A stretch of DNA of 64,000 nucleotides from Apostichopus japonicus (GCF_037975245.1 NC_092564.1:26890984-26954983); one strand, 5' to 3'; positions 49,480 through 62,079 are shown, counted from the stretch's first letter. Notes: a model not told the origin generated them from the letters alone. Made by a program: numbers and translations.

Positions 49480-52400
49480 TATATATATATATTAAAATAT
49501 ATATATATATATATATATATATACAGTATATATATATATGCGAATGGACTAATGAATGCAATCAAAAGAAATGAAACACACAGCTATCTAATTGAAACCA
49601 AAATAGTGGAACAAGTTTCCTTTTGTATCAATGTTATTGTAGCTATAGACATTGTTGATTCTCAAATTACCTTCATCAGAGTTCAGGCAAAGTTTAGAGG
49701 CAGTAAGCCAACTTAGCATTCAACTTAGCAACTTAGAAGATCTCCCCAAATCAAGATAATTTGACGCAGAATCTTGCAGACCAATGGGACCCCTCAGGGG
49801 GGTTTCCTAAAAGCTGGTAAGAAGTTATAACGGCCTTGCTGATTATCACCCGTGCATTGTCAGCCAATACAAATAACCCCCATCCATGCTGAGAGAGTTG
49901 TGAAGGGTGGACCGTAGCAGGGCAAATACAAAATCTTTAATCGAATTAATTATAGAAACAGCCTTATTGAAAAGAGCAAAGGAACCAAAATAAACTCTTT
50001 ATTGTATGTGTGTGTGTAGAGTATACAGTTTTGCCACATATGGAAAGCGAAACTACAGCTTCTGCTCTGTACTATCATGCCTATTAAAATGTATTGATGG
50101 CAAATATAAACAAATCAAACCCTATTGCGAAACAGTTACTAGCTTGATCACTCATCATTGCATGCACATGCAAGCTCTCTACATATTAGGCATTGCCCAT
50201 TCTGATACGTTATGCACTAATACTCTGCTTGTAATTAGTACACTACAAAATGTAACTGCTTACCACAGATATCACTTCATTGACAAACCCACTCTGCCCT
50301 ACCTGAAAAAACAGGGTTACAATATGTCAGGTTCACTAATAAACCCGGAAACCATTTCCATGGATATCAGGATTAGTCGCAACGTTGTTTGAGCCTCGTT
50401 AGGGGAGCTTAATAAGTGATTGATATTATCAAGTAGCTGCTTTTAAGGACTGTGAGTTGGTTTGCTGTTGACCTTTCTAGTTGATATTATTGCCTCAAAC
50501 ATCCAAAATCCTTGGAAGCAATGCAGGAATGTGGGATGCAACAATGGCACTACAAGCTGGCCAAGTCAGTGGGATTTCAATCATAACCCAGGAGAGAGCA
50601 AATTTAGCACTAACTTGAGAGAGCTCAGAAAATCTCTAGTGAAGAAAGTTGACATTTAGCAGGAATATATTTGAATGGAGAAGCTTACTTTTCAATGTGG
50701 TCATCAAAGTGCAACGTGTGGTTGGGCTTGATGTTGTCTGGGTTGATATAAAACGTTTGGACAATGTTAAAGATGAACGCCCCTCCTCCAAAACCAGCTG
50801 CAATAGCACCGTTGACTAAACCTTTAGATTCTGGAAACCACTGCGTGAATGGAAAGAATATCAACTTTACTTATTGGGTGCAAAATTCAACGATCAAAAA
50901 CATGTTACAGTGTACAGCATGGCGTGGGGGGGGGGGGGGGTGGGGGGATAATCCTTGTAGATGGATTAATTTATTAAACCATTGCTTCAATTTTTGTTTC
51001 AATCTATGATAAGATTTCAACTTCCGGACTATACAGAAATACCTGTTTGAAAGCACACTTCTTCACATCTAGGAATACAGTACTTGCAGGTACCCACATC
51101 CACGCAATGCAGGTGGACAAGGACACTATGTACAGGCTATTTACAAAGTTAACTACCTGCACACAGAAAGCCTACAGTGTCCTCATCTATACAGTTATTT
51201 CAGAGGTCTTTTGAGTTTCTTGCCTAAATACACTAAATCAAGTTACTTTGGAAAACGACTACAGAAATATTCACTGCAGCACAACGCAATCTAGAGACAT
51301 GGCTATGAAATATAATGTATGCAACAGATTCACAAGATTCATGAGTAGCATAATTAAGGCTGACTATAATTACACATCATAAAAGACAGTAGTGCAGCAC
51401 TTCTAACCTGCCATTTTAAAACTTGCTGTATCTTGCATTGTAGCAATGTTAATTGGTTCCAGAAAAAACTTGCGAGAATAGAAGAGAAAATTATAGTTGC
51501 AAGTTACACTAACAAGCAGAGGCATAGCTCTTGTGGGACATTTTACAAGCTTCACAGCCTGGGTCTTGTGGTAGTGGAAAACACTAATTGCTATGACAAA
51601 CTTTGATCAATTCTGCACTTATGATTTCAGATCCTGCAGCCATCTGTGTCTTGTACGTAAACAAATGGCAAATACTTGTAAATACGTGCAGAATCTAAAA
51701 CAGAGAGCACAATTTCAGAGATGCAGATAACATTATACCACACAACCACATGTTGAACTACTGATCTAGGGGAAAATTCATTTGCTTACATGATTTGCAT
51801 ACAATTTGCATAAATGTACCACCAATTGAAACCACTGTACTTACACGATTTGCACAGACCATTGGCGGGACGTACGCTATGCCAATCCCAAGTCCGAAAA
51901 CAAGTCCATATGTGACCATGAGCCAATAGAAAGATGCCTTTATCGTGAGGGCAGACAGAGCTACACCAGAACTGATGAGAAAAGATGGCCAAAAGAAAAT
52001 AAAGGAACAAATTTAATGTATACAAGAAATAATTCCATATGTGTGTTTTAATTTATTAAATAGACTTAAACATTAAGTGGCTACCTAGTTCCCCACTAGG
52101 AAATAGAGATCGCCTTAAAAATGAAAATAAACATATAACTTAAACAAATAAAAACCAAAGACAATCTAAACTTGGGGTCTTGATAAATCTGTCAAAAAGT
52201 ACATATTGACACAAAAAGTGCATATTGGTGAGTTCTGTCAACATCAGCTAGCCCTACCACATTGTTAGAAGTCTATCCTCCTATTCAATGACCACCCAAC
52301 CTCACCCTCACCCCCCTCATACCCCCACTACATCCCAATACCTCTCCAACACAAAACAAGATTTGTGTCAGACTTGTACAGTAGTATTCCATCTAATGTA

Positions 52401-55400
52401 CAGTAGGCTACAGATATGTGTTTACGATGAAAACAAATCATTTCCGACAGCTCTTTGATTGTTTTCTTAACGATGCAATGCTTCAAAAGTCCGTATGTAC
52501 TGTTTTCAATTAACTTCCAGCATGACAGAATAATAGTTTTAAGCATAGATTGTGGATATTACCCTGCTTTCACTGAATCAGTTCTTGTGAATCTGAACTG
52601 CCCAAAATTAGATAAAATTGCTAAGTTTTACTTATCCAGCTTTCTTCCACTGCCAGCTTGCCAAGGTAATCTAAACATTGCTGATATTACTGAATGTTTA
52701 AACCACATAGCTGGAGTATGCAAAATCTTGACAAGCTCTATATTAGACAATGAAGCCTCTGATTAAACTGCCAAAGGTTTTTCCACTAGTCAAGACAAAC
52801 ACAATAGTGTTGACATTATACTCACTGTAGCAATAAGCTAAATTATTTATGTTAACTGTATCCCATGCTGTACTACTGCAGGGTTTCCACTGCGATTTCT
52901 CGTGTGAGAGGCAGCAACTGGTTTGTGACACTGGGGGATATGAACATGCCTGGGCAGGTGTGGGGGGAGGGGGAAGGGTCTGGGGGCATGGTGGCCCGGA
53001 AATTTTGTTTGTTAACATACTAATGTCAATCATCCTAACAATAAATTAGATAAAAATGCTATGTTAAATAGACAGAAGAACTTTCATTTGTTGCTATAAA
53101 ATATTAGTTTTCACAGTCAATTTCTCAATGTCAGATGATGGCGTAGGTTAAATAACTTGGATTGCAATCATTGCATTTTTTTATTCCTTCTCTGAAACAG
53201 TGAGGCAGCGGTGTTGGCAATATCTCTACGAGGCGGTCGCAAAAAGACAGATCGGCAACCACCTCACAACAAAAATACCTGGAAGGGGAGGGGGAGGGGA
53301 ACCCTGCTACTGCTCTTCACCCAGGTGTATAAATGGGCACTTGCGAGGTGACTTGTCAATATACAGTTGCGTGCGCCGGTTTGTGGCTGCACCTTTGGGA
53401 AGTCCCCCAGGGACACGTGGCTGTGGTGCACTGTGGTGCCCCAGGAGAGATTGTTTGAATTGTGCACATTTTGGTGTGTAGGTGAGACAAGTTACCAATG
53501 ACCAGGGTTACTGTAAGTACAGCGCGGAGAGACTTTATTGTAAGTTGCGCTATATAAGAACTGTTAATTATTATTATTACTGCATGTCATGTGTTCAATG
53601 TTAGAAGCAGGATATCACATGGCTCCCAACATCCACTGACCTTTATTCTGCAAAGAAGTGCAGCAGAGCCATGCAATAGTGTTTTAAAGCTAACAGCTGT
53701 GATTATCAGCCTTAGTGTATTGCTGGTTTCATTTTCTATTTCTATGACCTTTCTACCGATCCTCTGTAGCGGATGCGATTGATGCAGATTTAACAATCAG
53801 TGACGTATACAATCAAGCGGTGATGAATACCAATCAATGAAAATCATCACAGCAAGCTGCTCGGAGAGACTAAACCTTATTTAAAGCAGAGGTCACAATT
53901 TGACTCGAGAGTCAGGCTACGAAGCAGAAACCAAGGAGATTTTGTAAGACTCTGATCAGGCCCCCAATACTGTGAGTGACCCACAGCCCATCAATGAGGT
54001 GCCCGTTGTGATCGATGTTAGGTGCCTTTCATGGTGAAATGGCCTTCCCTGGCCCAGTTCTTGAGGTTGCCCACCAAAGTAGTTGTTATGGGTCTAGTGG
54101 GGACAGTGGAGCTGCATTTCCAGGTCAGATTTGTCCGGCCTGTAGAATAATCTCAACAGCTGGCCATAAGCCCTACAGTATATGTTGTAACCAAATCTTT
54201 GCCTTCAACGCACGCTTGTCGAGCATACGCAGAGCCAGTTCTGTCAGCTGGGCGTATCCCTTGGTCAAATCTAGTTGAGCACCGAAGTCCTTGACTTAGC
54301 TGACCCGATATTAAGTTCGACTGCTCCTTATTGATCACCCATCCCAGGTGTGTCAGGAGTCTTCTGTGAGGGCAGTGTTGTTCACATTTTGCCCAGTACC
54401 AACCAGCCGTCTAAGTTTACGAAAAGGGGTATCACTTTGTGACAAAGGTCATATACTGCCAGTGTTCGATTTTTCCGGTATCGCATCGCAAAATGCGATC
54501 CAAAACGACAAACTTGCGAGACGTTTCCAAATCAGCATCGCACATTGTGCCGATTTGTGCGATACAAATTCCTAGTCAGATTTGGGAGCAAACACTCAAA
54601 CCTTAACTTACGAACCGTCGATCACAATGTAGAAGTTATAATTTATTGAGTTTATACTCAATGTACAACTTATTCAGTTGACCGTATAGCGAAAAAAAAC
54701 TGAAAAAATAATATCCTACCATAGTTAAGTGTAAAGCAAATAGCCTAACCACCTCGGCGGTTACGGATCTCACGTAACTAAAAGGTTCCCTGGCAACGTG
54801 CCAAAAAAATGTTAACAAACAGGTGTTACACAGGGGATGAGCTCACAGTTGTTGGGAAGGTACCTGGGCAAATTCGCAGCACATGTACCGTGGTACAGTA
54901 GTTGGGTATAGGGTTAAACACTGCAGTTGTAAAAATGTACGCATAGTGCACACTATTCATTGTTAGGCAGTCTAGAAACGGGGCTTTGCTGAATGTTGTT
55001 TGTTTCATAATATCGGAAGTCTTGTAAGTTGCACTTTTTAAAGATTGAAAGACAGATTAAATCTCTTTTCATTTTATAACATAATATAGCTACTTTAACT
55101 TGTCATTTTAAAATTTTCATCAGTTTCGTGACAATTTAAATAAAAAAAGTTGTCAGTATTTTGCATCCTCAACTGCGAATTTTTTCATCGCCAGACATCG
55201 CAAAAAATGACAATTTTCGGGGGCTTTCGCCCCCAGGATCCCCACGGGGGGTTCTACCCCATGACCCCACCATAGCCCTAAGACGGGCCCCTGGACACCA
55301 CGCCTTTATGCTGCACTAATGCTGTGTGTAGGCCAAGGTTCACGAAGGTCATTGGTTATATTCGCGCGCCGTAGACGTGTTTTTAGATGTTACGGAGAGT

Positions 55401-58400
55401 CAGGTTTCCATGGATATTAATCGAAAATGAATCTGAGTTTAACTGACGCTAAAGAAATGGATCGTCTTGGGCAGATTAACAAATCATTGCAAGTATAAAT
55501 AAGTACAGGTAGCTGTGCTGTTAAAAAGAAAAGTTCAATATCGGTTTGCTGTTATCGGCAATTAGGCAAAATTTTACCGATACCGATATGCTGCCGATAT
55601 TGCAAATATCGGCCGATACCGATATTGAAAACGATTATCGTAGCAACACTAGTATAAATAATAATAATAAACAAACATTTTCTAGTTAATACATTGATCG
55701 CCAACATTTGGTCCGTTTTGTGGTAATTTCAAAACTGCTATTCAATATTGGGGAACTGCTATGCAACAAAAATATTGTATAGCAATTGTCGAAATTTGTT
55801 GCTATGCAATTTTTGGCCATAAGTCGAACACTGTATACTGCTGGGCATCAAAGGGAGATCTGAATGGCTGAGCGCCGTGTGCATAGAGCCCAGGTCTGTT
55901 CTGTCTCATCGCTGGTCTGGAACCACTCCAGGAATGGGTAGCGCCATGTCTTCTCCAACCTGAGGATTAGGTCTGTCTGTATCTTGGCGATGCTGGCCTA
56001 CCACCCTTACCGTGTCTATGGGCTAAAGGTCTGGTTCAAGTGAACGACCTCATCTTCGGTCCACCAGCTTAGGCCTGTGAGTGCTCAGCTTAGAGAACGT
56101 AGTCTTCAAGAGCATCCCTTTGGGAAAATGCTCCCTGGACTGCTGGACCCGCAAGCAGGTACTCACATGCTATTAGGAGATGAAGGAGTTTCTCCAGGGA
56201 ATCCCCCTCCGGCCATCTAATCGCAGATAGTATTTCTGAACGTCTAGACTCAATCAGCATAATGGATATCCTAGCAAACTGGTGATAAACGAGTCTCACT
56301 AAGGGTTCCAGAAGCCACATATTCTTGGTCTCTTCCCGGTCTGGAATCTGCTCCTCATCCTCGGGAGTTCCTGGTGATGTCTCATGAGCAGTTCTCCTGC
56401 CTGCATGAAGGTTGAGGCAAATTTGATTCCCACTCTAGGGGCTTGGTCGATTTCGTAGGACATCTGCTCTATCTTCTTGCGTTGGGGGACTTTAAGAGGA
56501 CTTATGCCCTGCTCTACTCTAAGTCTGTCTTTCACCTCCGGGGAAATAGTCTGGATATCGAAGATCTGTTTCCAGGTCTCGCTGAGTACTTTCAGGGCTC
56601 TACTGTACCTTGTTGGCTGGGAAGGTGGACCACTTCCTTCTAGCTTGAAACTCAAAGCACACTGGACATCCGTTCCGATGGCTTGGAAGTCGGTTGGGGT
56701 TCAAAGCCTAGCCTCTTCGAAAAGATGTTGACGGCTTTAGCATTGAGATTTGGGGATTAATCTATCCCCTTAAGATCCACCTCCTCGTTGTCCTCTGTTT
56801 CTTTCGTCTGAGAATCATATTCCTTACAGCAAGGGGTCCCATCTCCACACTTTGACCACGTCTCTAAGGCTCTCAACTCAGTGAATAGTCTCTCGAAGAA
56901 GCCTGTGGCCAAGTCACAAGCCTAGTAACAGTAGACACCAAAACTAACTGTCTACCTAGAAAAACCTGAAAAGTGGGACCTAGCCACTGAGCCTAAGACA
57001 CCTAAGCTGCAAACCTAACTCTAGGCCACACCCAAACTAAGAGAGAAAACATGCCAAACACAGCTACCCAGCAGAATCAGGCATAAATGAATGCTAAAAG
57101 GACTAGGCAAAGAAAAGGTCACCAACTAATGGTGGGGGCTTAGCGACCACGTCACAACAAACAACTAGGTCGGAAAATACAAAGCATTGGTGCGTGAGCG
57201 ACCAGTATTTGACCCAACTCAACTTAGCCCAACTCTGTGTAATAATAATCATGATAGAATATTTATTTATGCACAGTATTAAGATCTTATGTTTACAGGA
57301 AACGACAACGACTCCATGAATGCAGTTCATGCAGAAATCATTACTGTGATGTTGAGGTCATTTTCTTGTTGAGTTACTGCATGTACAAACACGCTACATG
57401 GTAATTTACCATAAACTGAAAAGTATAGTCGTATTGCATAGCTAGCTGTGCAAACTACAGTAACAAACTGCAAATGGTGACGAAGCAAATGTAATGTTCC
57501 TCTTATCATAAATATATTATATGTTATATAGTATATTATATGTTATATATTATATATCATATATTATATATATAATATATATTATTTATTATATATTATT
57601 TATTATATATAATATATATTATTTATTATATATTATTTATTATATATAATATATATTATATATAATATATATTATATTATATATTATAATTACAGCATCT
57701 ACAGATTTAATTACAGTACTACGAGGGAGCAAGTTATACAAATTTATCTACCATAGCTAACTACTATGTAAAATGGTTGTGCTGCTAAACGAATGTCAGA
57801 TAAAAAAAAATGTTCAGTTAATGTAAATACAGTAGATCCAGTCGACCTAAAAATGCAACGCAAGTGTAAAGACTAATTAATTCTGTGCCAACAAAATTAG
57901 GCAATGAAACTTTTTAATTATCAAGATGGTTTATGAGAAAAAGCACAGTTAAAAAACAATAGACATACTACACAAAAACCAATTTAAGGAATTTTTCCTC
58001 AGAAGGATTAAATCCATAGATGCCATGGAGGCCCAAATGGAATACTTTGAATTAATTTCAACAATTTTATCTCTAAATTTCTACTTTAATGCTGTTATAT
58101 TTTTTACTAATTCATAATTTCTCGTAACCTTTTCTTTTGAAATTTTGACTTTCCATACAGCATTTAACTAACTGTAAATTTCTTACAGAAAACAAAGGGA
58201 AAAATTTCTTCTGGGGCATTTTGACTTAATATCCACATTTTTGACCCTTTCATCTTTAAAATTTTGACTTATTTTTTGCAATTTGCTACTTTCCCATATC
58301 AAAATTTTGATTTCATGCCAAAACTTTGACTCCTTCTTCCCATAATCTTGACCCCCATGTTTCATAGTCCAATAATTTTATTAACAACTTCACAACAACC

Positions 58401-61015
58401 AAAGCCCTTCAAAATAAAAGATCATTTTCGGTTTACAAAGTTCTTCACATGCACAATATACAAGTATACATGCAGTACTTAACTATAAACAGTTAAATAC
58501 TCTGCAGTACTTAGTCCTTTTTGCATTGACTGTGATATTTTTAATAAGTGCAAACATGTTAAAATCCAATTACAATGAGCCTCAACTAAGTCAGCTCTCA
58601 AAGTAAGAACAGACGAATTGTTTAAATATTGTCGTTTGTTCTTTGTAAGTGATCTTAGCAGTGAACGGAACAAAGCGGCTACACGTGCATGTGCTATGAA
58701 AAATAATACAAAAAGGAATCTAAATGTACTTTTAAAGTTCACATGAATTTTCATTGCAAGAAAATAAGTCAGAGATTTGTCTCAGCTTTTATTCAATTAC
58801 AATCTATACTATATCTGCACTCAGTGCTTTTCATATCGATACCAGCACTATTTTTGAATAAATGCTACTTTTCAGTCGCCAAACTGTGGTAGATACATAT
58901 ATAAGTACTGTACTGTACCTCTCCATTCTCACGGAACAGTGAACCAATCACCAAGTGCAGAAATGAGTTGGTATCAAGATATCAAGGTGAGGACTTAAAC
59001 AGCCAGCAACCCATTCTCCCTTTAAACATTTACATTTTGTAAACCTAACTTTATCAACTTCAATCCGAACGTTCACTCAAAGGCTAAATGGACCCTGAAG
59101 ATGTGTACACGATTTTCCTGTGACTACAGTTGCTCACCAGGGTAGGAATTAAGATTTGGCTTTGGGAGGCTATTTTGGAAAATGAAAAGTTAAAGACGCC
59201 TCCCTTAATTTTTTTATGAGGGCTTTTTTAAGGTTTAGGGGGGCTCTTTTCCAAAGTTCAATATGCTGTTTACGGAAATGGTTGTAAGCATTCAACAGGA
59301 TAAAGTAAGCACAATTGCCATATTAATAGTGCTGCGACCATATAGCAAATTCATTAAAAGTTTAATCGCAAATATTTGCGATCTTTATGCAAAGAATGTT
59401 AAAGCCACCGAATATATGACTAAAAACCAATAACGCATCAACTGAAATAGATAACACAGGTTTACTTCCGCTGAAGGTGCCCTTTCCCTAAATCATGAAT
59501 TTTTTCGTGTGTGGATAAAATCACTCACCACCAACTACGCGCCCCATTATACCGCTGAAAAGTAATCGAAGTTAAAACCTTCACCCATTGCCATAGCAAC
59601 GGTGTACGTAAAATACAACATTCCCGCTTTAAGACAGCAGATACCTTCCAAACAACTGCCAATTTCCAGCAAATTGAAAATTGTAAACAAAGCTACGCAG
59701 TTTTGTTTTTGCAAACCGATGGTTAGGCTACATTTCCCGTTGACTTAGTGTGGTTGTTAGGCTAACATGTGGTCCAAGGTTGTAGTATTTCATGGATATT
59801 TTAGTTCTAGAGCGAATAAAGAGATGCTTAGGCTAGATTTTCCCGTTGACTACGTGTGGTGTTCGACTACCATGCGCGTGACGATAGCAGCAAGGAAAGT
59901 ATGTAAACAAAGAAACGCAAAGTAGTGGTTTTTGTTTTTTTGGGGGGCAAACTGATGGTTAGGCTACATTTCCCATTTACCCAAAATTAGTGTGGTTGTT
60001 AGGCTAACATGTGGTCGAAGATTTTCTGCCAGTTAATGAGTAGGATTGTAAAGTAGTCTCTCTGTCAGTTAATGAGTTTTACAGTAGCAGTCTCACTGGG
60101 AAGGAAGTACATTTAAATATCAATTCACTTCCTCACTAAACAACAGTGAGTCAAATTGTTCCATACATGATGGTCCATATGAAACTAGTCGGCGTGATTG
60201 ATAAACTAAGTAAAGCAGCAAGTGACAATGAAACTTCTCTAGGTGTCTTCCTTGATCTTTCCATAAGGCGTCTGATATTATACAACGCCTAATTATATTC
60301 CGGCCATTTGATTGGTCAATTGCTCGTCGATTGCATGCAAAATTCGCTCTATTGCACTCTATGAAATAAAACCATGTGTTATACTTTTTTGATAGCACTT
60401 TTTTCAATGGTAAGAGAGCAGAGAAACCTGTCTGTTCAAAACAATCTGTTGCATTCAGGAGTGCATTTTACATCCAATTATATCCAAATTTGAAGGTGTT
60501 GTATAAAACAAATAATGAATGGTTTCCATTCGTGCAATAGTGCAAATATTTCATGAGTTGAAAGATGTAATTTTTTCCATTCAACGAGGCGCAGCCGAGT
60601 TGAATGGAACATTCCATCTTTCAACTCATGAAATATTTGCACTATTGCACGAATGGAAACCATTCATTATTTGTATGCTATCAAGTAACTATTGCATCAA
60701 ACGATTCCATGCAGTACCCAGCGACACAGTCTCTAAAAGATTGACCAAGAGATCTGGCAACAGACACGGAAAAAGAACATGTTCCCGTCAAGCATTACAA
60801 GATCTCGATACGAAGTATGTACTATCGAGATAACAGCACTGTAGATGTAATATTACCATTCTATTATAAAGTTCTGTGAATTTAGAAACTGACCTCATAA
60901 TAAGCCCTCCTAACATTGTCGCTGCCCGTGGTCCAATCCTCTTTTCGAGAAATCCTCCCACCTGGATGAAAGCTCCTTGGCCTACCGCCATGGCGGCTAA
61001 AATAAAGGTCATCTC
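37877..61015 (-). CDS. MFS transporter, OFA (oxalate/formate antiporter-like) type; 5' partial
   Basis: Nine exons on the minus strand join in frame: 61015-60894, 51971-51845, 50840-50689, 46557-46434, 45297-45055, 42188-42066, 41479-41325, 40580-40426 and 37932-37877 (stop TGA). They encode 418 residues. The first transmembrane helix and start codon lie upstream and were not found. Seen: a motif-A-like loop after the helix in the first exon ([18 protein letters not shown]), [20 protein letters not shown], the central cytoplasmic loop with an acidic/serine stretch ([14 protein letters not shown]), the second-half motif-A region ([19 protein letters not shown]), [30 protein letters not shown], and a last helix ending shortly after NVKR. 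These match the OFA branch of the major facilitator superfamily, plasma-membrane or organelle carriers of small carboxylates; the substrate here is unknown. All splice sites are canonical and nothing is broken, so the gene looks functional despite introns full of repeats. Confidence 0.92.
38312..39253. mobile_element. hAT-type nonautonomous element, family B, 942 bp
   Basis: Ends CCAGGCTACTCAACCTGGGG and (complement) CCTAGGTTCTCAACCT, flanked by an exact 8-bp duplication CACTACGG (38304-38311 and 39254-39261). GGGGTCCGTGAAA-type units repeat near the left end. No transposase frame. In the last intron of the transporter gene. Confidence 0.95.
39339..39891. mobile_element. hAT-type MITE, family A-related copy 3
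   Basis: Begins CAGTGGCGGTGGAACC and ends TCCGCCGCGCCTG, with an exact 8-bp duplication GTATTTAC (39331-39338 and 39892-39899). The interior shares AAGTGCCGTTTCCGGCCATC and the TTTTCTTGTACGCTCCGCGC region with family A copies at 2241 and 29483, but it is about 250 bp longer. Confidence 0.93.
39900..40420. repeat. minisatellite of GGATAGGTGATA / GGATAGGAGATA units
   Basis: 11-12-bp units in the intron after transporter exon 40580-40426. Larger units also repeat a stretch resembling the exon's own donor site (see findings). Confidence 0.95.
40690..41285. repeat. diffuse repeat of CCAATTGATAATTCGT / GGTTCAAA words
   Basis: Many short related words in both orientations within one intron; no fixed unit length. 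Confidence 0.6.
42255..43500. repeat. minisatellite, 43-bp unit, decaying to the right
   Basis: At 42255-42625 about nine near-identical units (GTGATTGCTTACACAAATTA plus CAGATTAATCGGTACTATAT). From 42625 to 43500 the units diverge and form a higher-order unit of about 125 bp (GATCACAGAATAGTCATTAC). Confidence 0.95.
43524..44414. mobile_element. hAT-type nonautonomous element, family C, 891 bp
   Basis: Ends TAGTGCTGATAGTCG / CGACTATCAGCACTT; flanks CTATGTTG / CTATGCTG are an 8-bp duplication with one change. Subterminal GCGATTAATCGATTACG words. It has landed at the edge of the 43-bp minisatellite. Confidence 0.88.
45470..46312. repeat. minisatellite, 42-bp unit, about 17 copies
   Basis: Unit contains CATCACTACACAACTTCTCT and CCCTACCTCAACTACCCATG. 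As 42 is divisible by three and the unit lacks stops, three plus-strand frames stay open for 197-309 codons. This is an intron of the transporter on the other strand, so not a gene. Confidence 0.96.
46560..49255. other. transporter intron, no other gene seen
   Basis: Holds an inverted pair GCTTAAAGGAGGAAACT / AGTTCCTCCTTTAAGC at about 47294 and 47385, perhaps a small MITE. No exon supported. Confidence 0.5.
49260..49545. repeat. TA microsatellite
   Basis: Over 250 bp of TA with rare interruptions. Confidence 0.98.
52000..53185. other. transporter intron, nothing coding
   Basis: Contains a 23-base match to transporter exon 45297-45055 (at 52168-52190) and G-rich tracts. No exon supported. 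Confidence 0.5.
53195..53580 (+). mobile_element. SINE- or LINE-tail-like repeat
   Basis: Includes CCCAGGTGTATAAATGGGCA, then AGCGCGGAGAGACTTTATTG and GCGCTATATAAGAAC, followed by a TTA/ATT run. That 3' end (a GCGCTATATAA hairpin word plus ATT repeat) is typical of non-LTR retroposon tails. Confidence 0.65.
53900..57000 (-). pseudogene. DIRS/gag-like retroelement remnant, split by an hAT insertion
   Basis: On the minus strand a gag-like stretch runs from about 56880 to 56090: a segment with [18 protein letters not shown], then [20 protein letters not shown], then after a frameshift near 56300 [20 protein letters not shown] and [20 protein letters not shown]. It resumes at about 54290 ([20 protein letters not shown]) on the far side of the 1.37-kb element at 54460-55833. 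It has stops and frameshifts and is dead. Assignment to DIRS rests on its general look and on the DIRS fragment at 63.5 kb; a Ty3-like gag is the alternative. Confidence 0.55.
54460..55833. mobile_element. hAT-type element, family D, 1374 bp, inside a retroelement remnant
   Basis: Ends CAGTGTTCGA / TCGAACACTG with exact 8-bp duplication TATACTGC (54452-54459 and 55834-55841). Inside, near 55540-55650, lies a GATATCGGCC-type stretch (AAATATCGGCCGATACCGAT) ending AGCAACACTAG, perhaps an end of yet another transposon. No transposase frame. Confidence 0.93.
57510..57690. repeat. AT-only palindromic repeat (ATATTATATATAATATAT)
   Basis: Low-complexity, self-complementary. Confidence 0.95.
57700..60500. 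other. transporter intron, no other gene
   Basis: 58130-58370 repeats AAAATTTTGACTT-like words. A block with GATGGTTAGGCTACATTTCC and TTAGTGTGGTTGTTAGGCTAACATGTGGTC occurs twice (about 59715-59780 and 59945-60020). No exon supported. Confidence 0.5.
60509..60674. mobile_element. fold-back MITE with 59-bp perfect arms
   Basis: Arms 60509-60567 and 60615-60674 are perfect complements; the loop holds a second hairpin (CCATTCAACGAGG / CCGAGTTGAATGG). It lies about 220 bp from the transporter exon 60894-61015. Confidence 0.9.
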
Positions 61016-61309
61016 CTGAAAAGGGACGGTAAAAATTGTTTATATACAATGCTAAAACTGTGAGCATTAAGGACGTTTTGCAGTTTAAGCACTTTGAATG
61101 CATTTAAAAGGCTCTATTAACAAAAAAGACTCTAGTTAAAGAACAAAGATGGCATTTAATAGACTATTTAAAAAACAAGACCCTATTTAAAAAAAAAAAA
61201 AAAAATTGCATTAAAAAGACTTTATTGAAAAACAAAAGAACTATAACATTCCAGTGAATTTAAAGAAAAATTAATGATTGATGATAAATATGATGTCAAA
61301 AACATATAA

Positions 61310-61500
61310 AAGTATGGTAACAGTTTATGATGTGGTAATAGGTAACAGTTACATGTGGTAATAGTTTTATGTGGTAAGTTTTATGTGGTAATAGTTTTAT
61401 GTGGTAACTGTTTTATGTGGTAACAGTTTTATGTGGTAACTGTTTTATGTGGTAATAGTTTTATGTGGTAACAGTTTTATATGGTAATAGTTTTAGCGTG
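61310..61500. repeat. minisatellite, 15-16-bp unit
   Basis: GTTTTATGTGGTAATA / GTTTTATGTGGTAACA units, about 11 copies. Confidence 0.95.
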
Positions 61501-62079
61501 GCGCCCTTCATGTGGCTGCACTGCTCTTATCGCTCTTCAAAATTTCTCTTTTTTTCCACATAATTGTATTGGATCGTTCATTCCTTGGACTTTTGTTGTA
61601 ATTATTATGCATCATTTTATGCTGGGCATGCTAAGCAACTGGTTTTGACTCACTGCTTTTGAGAAAAATTTGCCTTTTTATCAGCATTTGCTCCATCACT
61701 ACACTATTAACACTGACTATGCATTGGCTTCCCTGGTTAACAGCAGGCCTTTGCCTTACAAATCTAAGCCAATTGTATCAATGATATTAAACAGTGGTCT
61801 TCTTGTAACATTTTACTTCTTAATGCTCAGTCAAAGACTGAAGTCATTCATGTTACCTGTAGACTAGTTCAGACATTTGAGTCATTTACCTTACCCTCTC
61901 TGTCGGTGCCAATGCTATAATTCCTTCAAACAATGCACGTAATCATTTAAGGGTCTAATTTTCTGTAATCATTTACGGGTTTAAGCATTGTAATCAGGTC
62001 TGATTTCTTTTTGTGTCTTCTGTGTTTTTTCTCTCCCATAGGGTCCTTGATGGGGACTTGATTGTCCCTCCTGATCCAG

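Noticed and set aside
50006-50392. 128-codon plus-strand frame
   Set aside because: No recognisable motif, odd composition, within a transporter intron; treated as chance.
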